Assembly (NCBI GenBank): GCA_016291995.1
Contig: JAEEZV010000033.1
Span: forward strand, 1-8,944
DNA length: 8,944 nucleotides
Direction: 5' to 3'
Source: Caryophanales bacterium
GTDB lineage: Bacteria > Bacillota_I > Bacilli_A > RF39 > UBA660
Part shown: piece after piece, positions 1-5,087 of the stretch
How the letters are laid out: the number at the start of each line of letters is the position of its first letter
How positions within the stretch are numbered: the stretch's first letter is position 1
Position numbers and translations under genes: made by a program
Notes under the pieces: model-generated
Seen by the model: only the letters and a program-made list of their open reading frames with translations
Database searches by the model: none
What the model was told of the DNA's origin: nothing

Positions 1-56
1 ATATGGCTAGTTATCTTTATTTTAATAATTTAACTTTGGAAGAATATTGTAAATAA
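1..56 (+). CDS. Possible 3' end of an unidentified gene (partial)
   Basis: A reading frame is open from the left edge to a TAA at 54-56, about 17 residues (ending LTLEEYCK). The composition is protein-like and the frame runs in the same direction as the thioredoxin-like gene that follows, so it could be the tail of an upstream operon partner. Eighteen codons is too little to name a family, and an open frame this short can occur by chance. Confidence 0.3.
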   Translation, partial: MASYLYFNNLTLEEYCK

Positions 57-92
57 ATGAAAAATATGGTATTATACTCATTGGTGATGAAA

Positions 93-527
93 ATGAAAGC
101 AAAAAAAAGAGCTTTGATATTAGCAATAGTATGTGTTATTGTATTAATTGGAGCATTAATTGCTAATAAGTATTATGTAGGAAGTTATCTTGTAGAATCA
201 AATTATAAGAATGTACAAAAAATGTTAGATGATAAGAAAGATTTTGTTCTTCTTATTAGTAAGACAGATTGTTCACATTGTATAGCATTTAAGCCAAAAT
301 TAAGAGCGGTAGCTAAAGAATACAAATTAAAGATATATTATGTTGATACCGATATGTTAAAAGGAGAAGATTCTGAAGCATTCAATAAGTTATTTAGTAT
401 TGACGGAACTCCTACGACAGTATTTATTACTAATGGTGAAGAAAAGACAACGGCCAATAGAATATCTGGTGACGTTAGTAAAGAAAAAATTATTAATAAA
501 TTAAAAAGTAATGGTTTTATTAAATAG
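93..527 (+). CDS. Membrane-anchored thioredoxin-fold protein
   Basis: About 144 residues from the chosen ATG. A short basic N-terminus (KMKAKKR) is followed by one hydrophobic segment of about 20 residues, so the protein should be anchored with its C-terminal domain outside the cell. That domain has a thioredoxin active site CSHC (residues 60-63 from this start), preceded by a core strand (FVLLISKTD), and the cis-proline loop GTPT about 45 residues later. This arrangement fits a dithiol oxidoreductase or a thioredoxin-like bacteriocin-transport-accessory type protein; the substrate is unknown. In-frame ATGs also occur at 57, 66 and 87. I prefer 93 because GGTGAT (83-88) sits just upstream as a ribosome binding site, whereas the start at 57 has only a distant GGAAG. 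It is convergent with mbl and their ends nearly touch. A weak promoter (TTGTAA 47-52, 17 nt, TATTAT 70-75) would leave almost no leader, so co-transcription from upstream is as likely. Confidence 0.85.
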   Translation: MKAKKRALILAIVCVIVLIGALIANKYYVGSYLVESNYKNVQKMLDDKKDFVLLISKTDCSHCIAFKPKLRAVAKEYKLKIYYVDTDMLKGEDSEAFNKLFSIDGTPTTVFITNGEEKTTANRISGDVSKEKIINKLKSNGFIK

Positions 528-538
528 CCATTACTTTT
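504..538. terminator. Bidirectional terminator between convergent genes
   Basis: A perfect 11-bp inverted repeat, AAAAGTAATGG (504-514) and CCATTACTTTT (528-538), encloses a 13-nt loop. T-rich tracts follow the stem in both directions. The left arm lies in the last codons of the thioredoxin-like gene and the right arm reaches the mbl stop codon, so one element can end both convergent transcripts. Confidence 0.75.
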
Positions 539-1526
539 ATTTATCTATCATTTCCATATGATCTAGCATGACACCAGTACCTTCGGCAACACATGTTAGT
601 GGGCTTTCGGCAGTGAATACTGGTACTTTCAATTCAGATGCCAAAAGTGTGCTAAAACCATCTACTAAAGATCCTCCGCCGGTTAAAACGATACCTTTGT
701 CGATAATATCAGCAGATAATTCTGGAGGAGTTTCTTCAAGAATTCCTTTGGCAGCATGAATAATTGTATAAACACTTTCTCTAAGAGCTTCTTCAACTTC
801 TTCACTGGTTAAATTAATTGTATGCGGAAGACCAGTTACTAGATCTCTACCACGTACTTCCATTTTTTCGTTTTTACTACCGGGATATACTGTACCGATA
901 GTTATTTTTATTTCTTCGGCGGTACGTTCCCCTACCAATAATTTATATTTATCTTTAATATATTTAATGATATCATTATCGAAGGCATTACCTGCTACTC
1001 TTATTGATGAACTTTCGACTATTCCACCTAATGATAAGATAGCAATATCGGTAGTGCCACCACCAATATCTATTATCATATTACCGGATGGTTTTGATAT
1101 ATCCATACCAGCGCCAATGGCAGCTACTTTAGGTTCTACTTCCAAAAATACTCTTTTAGCACCAGTTCTTTCAGCGGCCTCTTTGATGGCATTTTTTTCT
1201 ACTTGCGTAATATTAGATGGACAACATATTAATATTCTTGGTCTTTGAAAGAAACTTTTACCATTTACTTTCTTGATAAAATAATTAAGCATTATTTCAG
1301 TTGTTTCAAAGTCAGCTATTACACCATCTTTCATAGGTTTAATAGCACTTACTTTACTGGGTGTTCTACCTAACATTTCTTTTGCTTCGGTACCAACTGC
1401 TAATGGTCTTTTAGTATCTGTATCAATAGCTACGACACTAGGTTCATTTAGGACTATTCCTTGTCCTTTAATATAGATTAAAACGTTTGTGGTACCTAAA
1501 TCAATGCCGATATCTTTATTAAACAT
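537..1526 (-). CDS. mbl: MreB-family cytoskeletal protein (Mbl-like)
   Basis: 329 residues, the usual length for MreB/Mbl. It is a bacterial actin that forms filaments under the membrane and organises the elongation (Rod) machinery for sidewall peptidoglycan synthesis. The actin-fold nucleotide site is intact: phosphate-1 loop GIDLGTTN (7-14), EPKVAAIGAG (131-140), phosphate-2 loop DIGGGTTD (153-160) and GIVLTGGGS (278-286). The start region (MFNKDIGIDLGT), LICCPSNIT and the ERTAEEIK and TPPELSADIID segments closely resemble B. subtilis Mbl as I recall it. The position directly downstream of spoIIID, as in Bacillus, favours Mbl over MreB or MreBH. The ATG is preceded by a strong site (AGAGGGTGAT). 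Only about 40 nt separate it from spoIIID, with no clear promoter, so it is probably transcribed from upstream. It is the last gene of the block and ends at a bidirectional terminator. If it is the only MreB homologue in the genome, it may do the work of MreB as well. Confidence 0.95.
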   Translation of the reverse strand: MFNKDIGIDLGTTNVLIYIKGQGIVLNEPSVVAIDTDTKRPLAVGTEAKEMLGRTPSKVSAIKPMKDGVIADFETTEIMLNYFIKKVNGKSFFQRPRILICCPSNITQVEKNAIKEAAERTGAKRVFLEVEPKVAAIGAGMDISKPSGNMIIDIGGGTTDIAILSLGGIVESSSIRVAGNAFDNDIIKYIKDKYKLLVGERTAEEIKITIGTVYPGSKNEKMEVRGRDLVTGLPHTINLTSEEVEEALRESVYTIIHAAKGILEETPPELSADIIDKGIVLTGGGSLVDGFSTLLASELKVPVFTAESPLTCVAEGTGVMLDHMEMIDK

Positions 1527-1566
1527 AATATCACCCTCTTTTACTTATTTTATCACATATTCGGGA

Positions 1567-1827
1567 TTATTTATAGTCTCTTTTTTTCAAAAATAATAAT
1601 CTAGTTGATTCGCCACCTTTAATATGTCTTGTTGCAATATGTTCATCCATAATTTTTTTAATATTTACATATTTCTTTCTATCAATTAGATATAATCTTT
1701 CTTTTAAATCTTTATGAACAGTACTTTTACTTACTTTAAATATTTTAGCAGTATCTCTGATAGTATTTTTTGTATTAATGATATAATCTGATATATCATT
1801 TACTCTTTTAATTATATTTTTATTCAA
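1567..1827 (-). CDS. spoIIID: Sporulation transcriptional regulator SpoIIID
   Basis: 86 residues against about 93 in B. subtilis. SpoIIID is a small DNA-binding protein that activates and represses many sigma-E genes in the mother cell. The helix-turn-helix lies at about residues 22-44 and contains the family hallmark VSKSTVHKDL. RHIKGGES (67-74) matches the conserved basic C-terminal part that completes DNA binding. The start codon is TTG at 1827-1825; no in-frame ATG would keep the conserved N-terminus. The ribosome binding site AAAGGGG (1842-1836) is 8 nt upstream, and it lies inside one arm of a perfect hairpin. It is followed by mbl and preceded by spoIIQ, the order known from Bacillus except for condensed spacing. 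The short, lysine-rich end (LKKRDYK) lacks the longer tail of the B. subtilis protein. Confidence 0.96.
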   Translation of the reverse strand: MNKNIIKRVNDISDYIINTKNTIRDTAKIFKVSKSTVHKDLKERLYLIDRKKYVNIKKIMDEHIATRHIKGGESTRLLFLKKRDYK

Positions 1828-1835
1828 GTTAATTA

Positions 1836-1868
1836 CCCCTTTAGTAAATTATATTAATTCTAAAGGGG
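1836..1868 (-). promoter_or_regulatory. Hairpin enclosing the spoIIID ribosome binding site
   Basis: On the minus strand CCCCTTTAG (1868-1860) and CTAAAGGGG (1844-1836) form a perfect 9-bp stem with a 15-nt AT-rich loop. The 3' arm contains the whole spoIIID ribosome binding site AAAGGGG. There is no U-tract after the stem (TAATTAAC follows), so it does not look like a terminator for spoIIQ. It is placed to block ribosome access to spoIIID on transcripts that read through from spoIIQ. Confidence 0.6.
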
Positions 1869-1875
1869 CTTATAC
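1848..1875 (-). promoter_or_regulatory. Candidate spoIIID promoter (sigma-E or sigma-A type)
   Basis: AATATAAT at 1855-1848 contains a perfect TATAAT and matches 6 of 8 positions of the sigma-E -10 consensus CATACAnT. Thirteen nt upstream is GTATAAG (1875-1869), which keeps only the ATA core of a sigma-E -35; no good sigma-A -35 is present. B. subtilis spoIIID is a sigma-E gene, which makes the reading plausible. The region is AT-rich, so a chance match is possible. Confidence 0.35.
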
Positions 1876-2505
1876 CTATAATTCATCTATTGTTTTATTA
1901 TAACTAAGTTCTGGATCAATATTTTTACCAGAATAAGATAATTCAAAATGAAGATTACTATTTTCTGGATACATATTGGATGTACCACTTTTACCAATAC
2001 GTTCGCCACGCATAACGGTATCATCTATTTTAACATTTACTTCTGATAAGCATTCATAAGTACTTACTAATTCATTATTATGTCTTATTTTAATAGTCTT
2101 ACCTAGAATATCATTCTCTGTTACATCGATAACAGTACCATCTAATACAGAGAAAACATCAAATATTTCTTTATTTGTATAGTCTACACCAGAGTTTTGA
2201 ATATAGGTGTTCTCATAAAAGATTAGAGATTTTTCTTGATTAGATGATTCATCCTCATAATTATAAAAGGGATGACTAATAGTAACTGTATCCATTAGAT
2301 ATGGTTTCATAATAGTTGGAGGGGCATATACGACCGGAACATATTCATTATCGGTTACTAATTCATAACTAACATAATTAGTATTTTCTATATTTGTTTT
2401 ATTAAGTTTAGCAATTTTACCGACGTAAAAAATACTTATTCCAAATAAGAATAATGCTATCGTATAAATAATAGGAACTGCAAATAGTTTTAAATTTCTT
2501 TTCAT
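1876..2505 (-). CDS. spoIIQ: SpoIIQ-like engulfment protein, degenerate M23 domain
   Basis: 209 residues from the ATG at 2505. SpoIIQ is made in the forespore and spans the septum by binding SpoIIIAH from the mother cell, forming the channel/zipper used in engulfment. One N-terminal membrane segment (about residues 9-32) is followed by a linker and a LytM/M23 domain covering roughly the second half. The zinc site is broken: the usual HxGxD reads NSGVD (Asn at about residue 104) and the usual HLHFE reads NLHFE (Asn at about 184), so two of the four catalytic ligands are Asn. It is therefore probably a structural, non-hydrolytic domain, as known for B. subtilis SpoIIQ, which has also lost a zinc ligand. 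A GTG at 2514 is in frame three codons upstream, but it falls inside the ribosome binding site AGGTGA; the ATG at 2505 is well spaced from it. It lies between spoIID and spoIIID. No other sporulation-channel genes are seen in the window. Confidence 0.88.
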   Translation of the reverse strand: MKRNLKLFAVPIIYTIALFLFGISIFYVGKIAKLNKTNIENTNYVSYELVTDNEYVPVVYAPPTIMKPYLMDTVTISHPFYNYEDESSNQEKSLIFYENTYIQNSGVDYTNKEIFDVFSVLDGTVIDVTENDILGKTIKIRHNNELVSTYECLSEVNVKIDDTVMRGERIGKSGTSNMYPENSNLHFELSYSGKNIDPELSYNKTIDEL

Positions 2506-2522
2506 TTCTTTCACCTAATTAC

Positions 2523-2550
2523 ATTTTTAACAAAAAAGAAATTTATATAC
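2523..2550 (-). promoter_or_regulatory. Candidate sigma-F promoter for spoIIQ
   Basis: GTATA at 2550-2546 matches the sigma-F -35 core. After 14 nt, GTTAAAAAT at 2531-2523 fits GGnnAnAnT at all fixed positions but one. It overlaps the last codons of spoIID and lies just before spoIIQ, which is a forespore sigma-F gene in B. subtilis. The leader would be only about 10 nt and would begin at the ribosome binding site, which is tight. AT-richness makes chance matches likely. Confidence 0.35.
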
Positions 2551-3463
2551 GTTTTTTTAATATAGTATTATGATAATAATGATCTAATATTTCTTTATAA
2601 GTATATCCTGATTTAGCCATACCTAAGGCACCGTACTGACTCATACCTACCCCATGACCATATCCAATGGTATTAATTTTGACACTATCACCTAGGAGGA
2701 TGATATCAAAGTCTGTAGATCTTAAACCTAGTTTATTATAGATATCGGTTCCTTTGAAACTAGTATTATTGATTTTTAAAAGAAGTATACGATTAGTACT
2801 ACTTCTTTTTTCTATTTCAATATTTAAATTTTTATTGTATGGAAGATCTAGCAAATTATAAAAATCTTTTAAAGTTATTATTTTACTGGAATAAAAGGCG
2901 CTAGATTCTTCTTTATCCCAGGGGCTTTCAACACTTTCTAGATAGGGAGCATCAAAGCCAAAAATAAGGCTACTAGATTCGGTATAACCATTACTAGTAG
3001 AGAAAAATAAGGTATCAGCTACCCTACCATCATATTCAAGATATTCATCTAGTGTCTCATTGACGGCTTTTCTTAATTTATTAATGTTTTTAAGATAATT
3101 AATACCCCAAGCTTCTTTTAGATAGTTATTATCTAAATAAACTTGATTTTGAATGCTATCTACGACATCATAATCTAAATTAGCATTATATTCCATTCTT
3201 TTAAGAGCATAACTACGAGATGCTACCGCCTGAGCTTTTAAGGCTTCTAAATCAAAATCTATAGGCATTTCACCTGCTAAAACCCCTACGATATACTCTT
3301 CTAAGGGAATATTTTCAATAATTCCTGTTTTTAATCTTTTTACTCTAATATATTTAACATTGATATAATTAAGTTCTATTTCTTTATAATTGTTCCCCAT
3401 TATTAGGACAATAAAAAAAGGAATAAAAATTAATAGTATTATAAAGATTATGATTTTTTTCAT
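2543..3463 (-). CDS. spoIID: Stage II sporulation protein D, septal peptidoglycan lytic transglycosylase
   Basis: 306 residues from the ATG at 3463. SpoIID is a membrane-anchored lytic transglycosylase that, with SpoIIP and SpoIIM, degrades septal peptidoglycan and drives membrane movement in engulfment. One N-terminal membrane segment is present (about residues 3-22). The amidase-enhancer/SpoIID domain follows: PLEEYIVGVLAGEMP with the expected catalytic glutamate (E65), LKAQAVASRSYAL (75-87), FSTSNGYTESS (154-164) and the C-terminal signature GHGVGMSQYGA (269-279). All hallmarks are intact, so it should be active. A TTG at 3478 would add five residues, but the ribosome binding site AGAGGG sits within that stretch and points to the ATG at 3463. 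It starts 33 nt after the DUF1146 gene with no clear promoter of its own, so it is probably co-transcribed with rpiB and the DUF1146 gene. Confidence 0.96.
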   Translation of the reverse strand: MKKIIIFIILLIFIPFFIVLIMGNNYKEIELNYINVKYIRVKRLKTGIIENIPLEEYIVGVLAGEMPIDFDLEALKAQAVASRSYALKRMEYNANLDYDVVDSIQNQVYLDNNYLKEAWGINYLKNINKLRKAVNETLDEYLEYDGRVADTLFFSTSNGYTESSSLIFGFDAPYLESVESPWDKEESSAFYSSKIITLKDFYNLLDLPYNKNLNIEIEKRSSTNRILLLKINNTSFKGTDIYNKLGLRSTDFDIILLGDSVKINTIGYGHGVGMSQYGALGMAKSGYTYKEILDHYYHNTILKKRI

Positions 3464-3496
3464 ATACCCTCTTTTCAATAATACTTCTTTACTTCC

Positions 3497-3685
3497 TTAT
3501 TTTAAACTACCTAAAAATGCAATAATGAAACTAGATACTAAATATGTTAGACTAAATACAATCATAATATACATTATTCTAGCTTGATTTACTTTATTTT
3601 GTTTGAAAATACGATTGAGATTTACTCCATCCATTGTCCAAACTACGATAGCCATAATAACAATATATATTATTAAATTATACAT
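3497..3685 (-). CDS. ywzB: DUF1146 (YwzB-like) small membrane protein
   Basis: 62 residues with two hydrophobic helices (about 3-18 and 38-58) joined by a polar loop. The loop carries the family-like stretch RIFKQNKVNQARIMYIM, comparable to the FVKxPKSAQAR segment recalled from B. subtilis YwzB. The molecular function is unknown. In Bacillus the gene also lies just ahead of the murAA-spoIID region, which supports the identification. Its ATG overlaps the end of rpiB by 8 nt, so the two genes are probably translated from one mRNA. AAGGAAA lies about 12 nt upstream as a weak ribosome binding site. Confidence 0.8.
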   Translation of the reverse strand: MYNLIIYIVIMAIVVWTMDGVNLNRIFKQNKVNQARIMYIMIVFSLTYLVSSFIIAFLGSLK

Positions 3686-4121
3686 TGTTTTCTATTTCCT
3701 TAATTTTATCATTTCTATTCTTATATCTATCAATATTAGTAAATGGTGTTTCAATAAATGTCTTAATTACTTCTTTGATTAATTCTTTATCCATTTCTTC
3801 AGAAATTGCTATGACATTAGCATCATTATGAGCTTTTGATAATGTAGCTTCACTAACGGTAGATACTTTTGCACAATATATACCTTTCATTTTATTTAAA
3901 GCAATACTCATACCAATACCCGTTCCACAGATAGCAATACCTAAATTAACTTCTTTATTTTGAATAGCTATTCCTAATTTTTTAGCATAATCTGGAAAAT
4001 CGACAGGTTCTTCTGAATCTGTTCCATAATCAATAACATTATAACCTAATAAAGTTAAATATTCTGTCAAAAAATTTTTAACTTTTACACCACGATGATC
4101 ATTTGTTATACCTATTAACAT
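3678..4121 (-). CDS. rpiB: Ribose-5-phosphate isomerase B
   Basis: 147 residues, the normal length for RpiB. It interconverts ribose-5-phosphate and ribulose-5-phosphate in the non-oxidative pentose phosphate pathway, in the cytoplasm. The expected residues are visible: GITNDHRG (4-11, phosphate/substrate loop with D8 and H9), VDFPDYA (40-46), the catalytic-cysteine loop GIAICGTGIG (61-70, C65), and HNDANVIA with H98, the ring-opening histidine position. LacA/LacB galactose-6-phosphate isomerases share the fold, but the single intact gene with both C65 and H98 fits RpiB. The ATG has a strong but rather distant ribosome binding site (AAGGAGG, 11 nt). It is the first gene of a probable rpiB-ywzB-spoIID transcript with a promoter at 4184-4156. 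Confidence 0.93.
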   Translation of the reverse strand: MLIGITNDHRGVKVKNFLTEYLTLLGYNVIDYGTDSEEPVDFPDYAKKLGIAIQNKEVNLGIAICGTGIGMSIALNKMKGIYCAKVSTVSEATLSKAHNDANVIAISEEMDKELIKEVIKTFIETPFTNIDRYKNRNDKIKEIENNV

Positions 4122-4155
4122 AAAATACCATTCCTCCTTATAATTATCTATTTAA

Positions 4156-4184
4156 ATCTTATGATATATATTATTTAAAGTCAA
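4156..4184 (-). promoter_or_regulatory. Probable promoter of the rpiB-ywzB-spoIID operon
   Basis: TTGACT (4184-4179) is a 5/6 match to the sigma-A -35. It lies 17 nt from TAAGAT (4161-4156), a 4/6 match to the -10. It falls between the rpmE terminator and the rpiB ribosome binding site, where a promoter is needed. Confidence 0.6.
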
Positions 4185-4193
4185 TATTTTAGA

Positions 4194-4215
4194 TTACTTT
4201 GACATTATTTTGACA
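4194..4215 (-). repeat. Tandem 11-bp direct repeat upstream of the rpiB promoter
   Basis: On the minus strand TGTCAAAATAA (4215-4205) is followed directly by TGTCAAAGTAA (4204-4194), identical at 10 of 11 positions. The period of one helical turn and the TGTCA core resemble sites bound in tandem by OmpR/PhoB-family response regulators (the PhoB box, or WalR's TGTWAH-N5-TGTWAH). It lies 9 bp upstream of the -35, a typical activator position. Confidence 0.55.
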
Positions 4216-4245
4216 AAAAAAAGCCATATAATTATTATTTGGCTT
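4214..4245 (-). terminator. rpmE intrinsic terminator
   Basis: On the minus strand AAGCCA (4245-4240) pairs with TGGCTT (4226-4221), and further A/T pairing is possible inside. A run of eight T (4222-4215) follows. The 5' arm overlaps the last codons of rpmE. It separates rpmE from the rpiB operon. Confidence 0.85.
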
Positions 4246-4447
4246 CTTTTGTAAATCCATATTTTTTATTAAATTTATCTACTTGTCCTCTTCTTGTGTT
4301 ATTATTTTGAGTTCCAGTATAGAAAGGATGACAAGCTGAACATACTTCTACATTGATTTCTTTTTTAGTAGATTTAGTTTTAAATGTGTTTCCGCAAGCA
4401 CATGTAACTGTTGCTTCAACATATTCTGGATGAATATTCTTTTTCAT
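4235..4447 (-). CDS. rpmE: 50S ribosomal protein L31 (zinc-binding form)
   Basis: 70 residues. L31 is a late-assembling large-subunit protein that bridges the two ribosomal subunits. The sequence opens MKKNIHPEY and contains CAC and CSAC, giving cysteines at 16, 18, 36 and 39, the four zinc ligands of the C+ type. HPFYTGTQ (40-47) is the family signature. Because it is the zinc-dependent version, some relatives carry a zinc-free paralogue elsewhere for zinc starvation; none is seen here. AAAGGAG precedes the ATG at good spacing. It has its own strong promoter, short leader with hairpin, and terminator, so it is monocistronic. Confidence 0.97.
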   Translation of the reverse strand: MKKNIHPEYVEATVTCACGNTFKTKSTKKEINVEVCSACHPFYTGTQNNNTRRGQVDKFNKKYGFTKEAK

Positions 4448-4464
4448 ATTTTTCTCCTTTCGCC

Positions 4465-4482
4465 ATGACTAATACAAGTCAT
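4465..4482 (-). promoter_or_regulatory. Hairpin in the rpmE leader, possible L31 autoregulatory element
   Basis: In the roughly 48-nt rpmE leader, ATGACT (4482-4477) pairs with AGTCAT (4470-4465) around a 6-nt loop, ending 4 nt before the ribosome binding site (4460-4454). Ribosomal protein genes often have leaders that bind their own product, and L31 leader candidates have been described in Firmicutes. A 6-bp stem alone cannot establish this. Confidence 0.4.
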
Positions 4483-4501
4483 AGTAATAAATACTTTTAA
4501 T

Positions 4502-4530
4502 ATTATAACAACATTTTTATGATTTTTCAA
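4502..4530 (-). promoter_or_regulatory. rpmE promoter
   Basis: TTGAAA (4530-4525), a 17-nt spacer and a perfect TATAAT (4507-4502) form a strong sigma-A promoter. Transcription should start near 4495. The -35 begins at the base next to the stop codon of the upstream gene. Confidence 0.8.
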
Positions 4531-5067
4531 CTATTTTTTACATATTTTAATATTACTATCAATATATGTATAGTTATAACTATTAGATAGTTTCTTCAGT
4601 TTATAATTTAAGTATATAAATAAGTCTTCTTTATTATTTAAATTATTATTAATACCAATGATATATACTTTTTTATAATCGTATCGAGAGATAATATCTA
4701 ATAATTTTCTATAATTATTAATCATGTTATTTAAATAAGTATATATTTCATAAGTATCGTTATTTAATTTATAATTAATTTCATTTGTTCCAATAGATAT
4801 AATTAAAATATCAGATAGACTTAATAATTCATGAATTGATTCTTCATTATAGGTGACAATATTTAATAAATCGATTAGTCTATAATCATTACTAATAAAA
4901 TGAGTATTATGTTCTTTTATATTCAATTTAGTATCCAAGCAAGTATTTATAGCTAGTTCATCACCTACCGACAAGATATAGTATCTATTATCTTTAGTTT
5001 TATTATAGATAAAATAACAAGCATAACAGATAAGAAAAAGAGATAATATAAATATTATTTTTTTCAT
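4531..5067 (-). CDS. Membrane-anchored SGNH/GDSL-like protein, probably inactive
   Basis: 178 residues. A hydrophobic N-terminal segment (about 3-20) suggests a membrane anchor with an outside domain. I do not recognise a named family. The pattern resembles SGNH hydrolases: a strand followed by SVGDELA (33-39), where block I would read GDS, and IISIGTNEI (89-97), a block III-like GxN motif. The nucleophile serine is replaced by glutamate (E37), and no block V DxxH is seen near the end, where YIDSNIK stands. If the fold is right, the protein probably binds rather than hydrolyses, or uses other chemistry. It starts 20 nt after murA with no terminator between them, so it is probably co-transcribed with murA and works at the envelope. 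The ribosome binding site is weak (AGTAGTGAT). It is very rich in Asn, Ile, Tyr and Lys, more so than its neighbours. In Bacillus a different protein, YwmB, sits next to murAA; no clear resemblance to it is seen. Confidence 0.7.
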   Translation of the reverse strand: MKKIIFILSLFLICYACYFIYNKTKDNRYYILSVGDELAINTCLDTKLNIKEHNTHFISNDYRLIDLLNIVTYNEESIHELLSLSDILIISIGTNEINYKLNNDTYEIYTYLNNMINNYRKLLDIISRYDYKKVYIIGINNNLNNKEDLFIYLNYKLKKLSNSYNYTYIDSNIKICKK

Positions 5068-5087
5068 AGTATCACTACTTAATAATA

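Noticed and set aside
568..1248. Open frames on the + strand opposite mbl (568-759 and 967-1248)
   Set aside because: They are antisense to a strongly conserved gene, have no ribosome binding sites and no recognisable domains.
1836..1868. The spoIIID upstream hairpin as an intrinsic terminator of spoIIQ
   Set aside because: No U-tract follows the stem, and its 3' arm is the ribosome binding site of the next gene.
3390..3587. Open frame on the + strand across the spoIID/ywzB junction
   Set aside because: It is the complement of hydrophobic N-terminal coding sequence, with no convincing start signal.
4198..4235. A + strand promoter from the TTGACA copies and TATAAT near 4227
   Set aside because: Spacings are about 11 or 22 nt, and no + strand gene follows.
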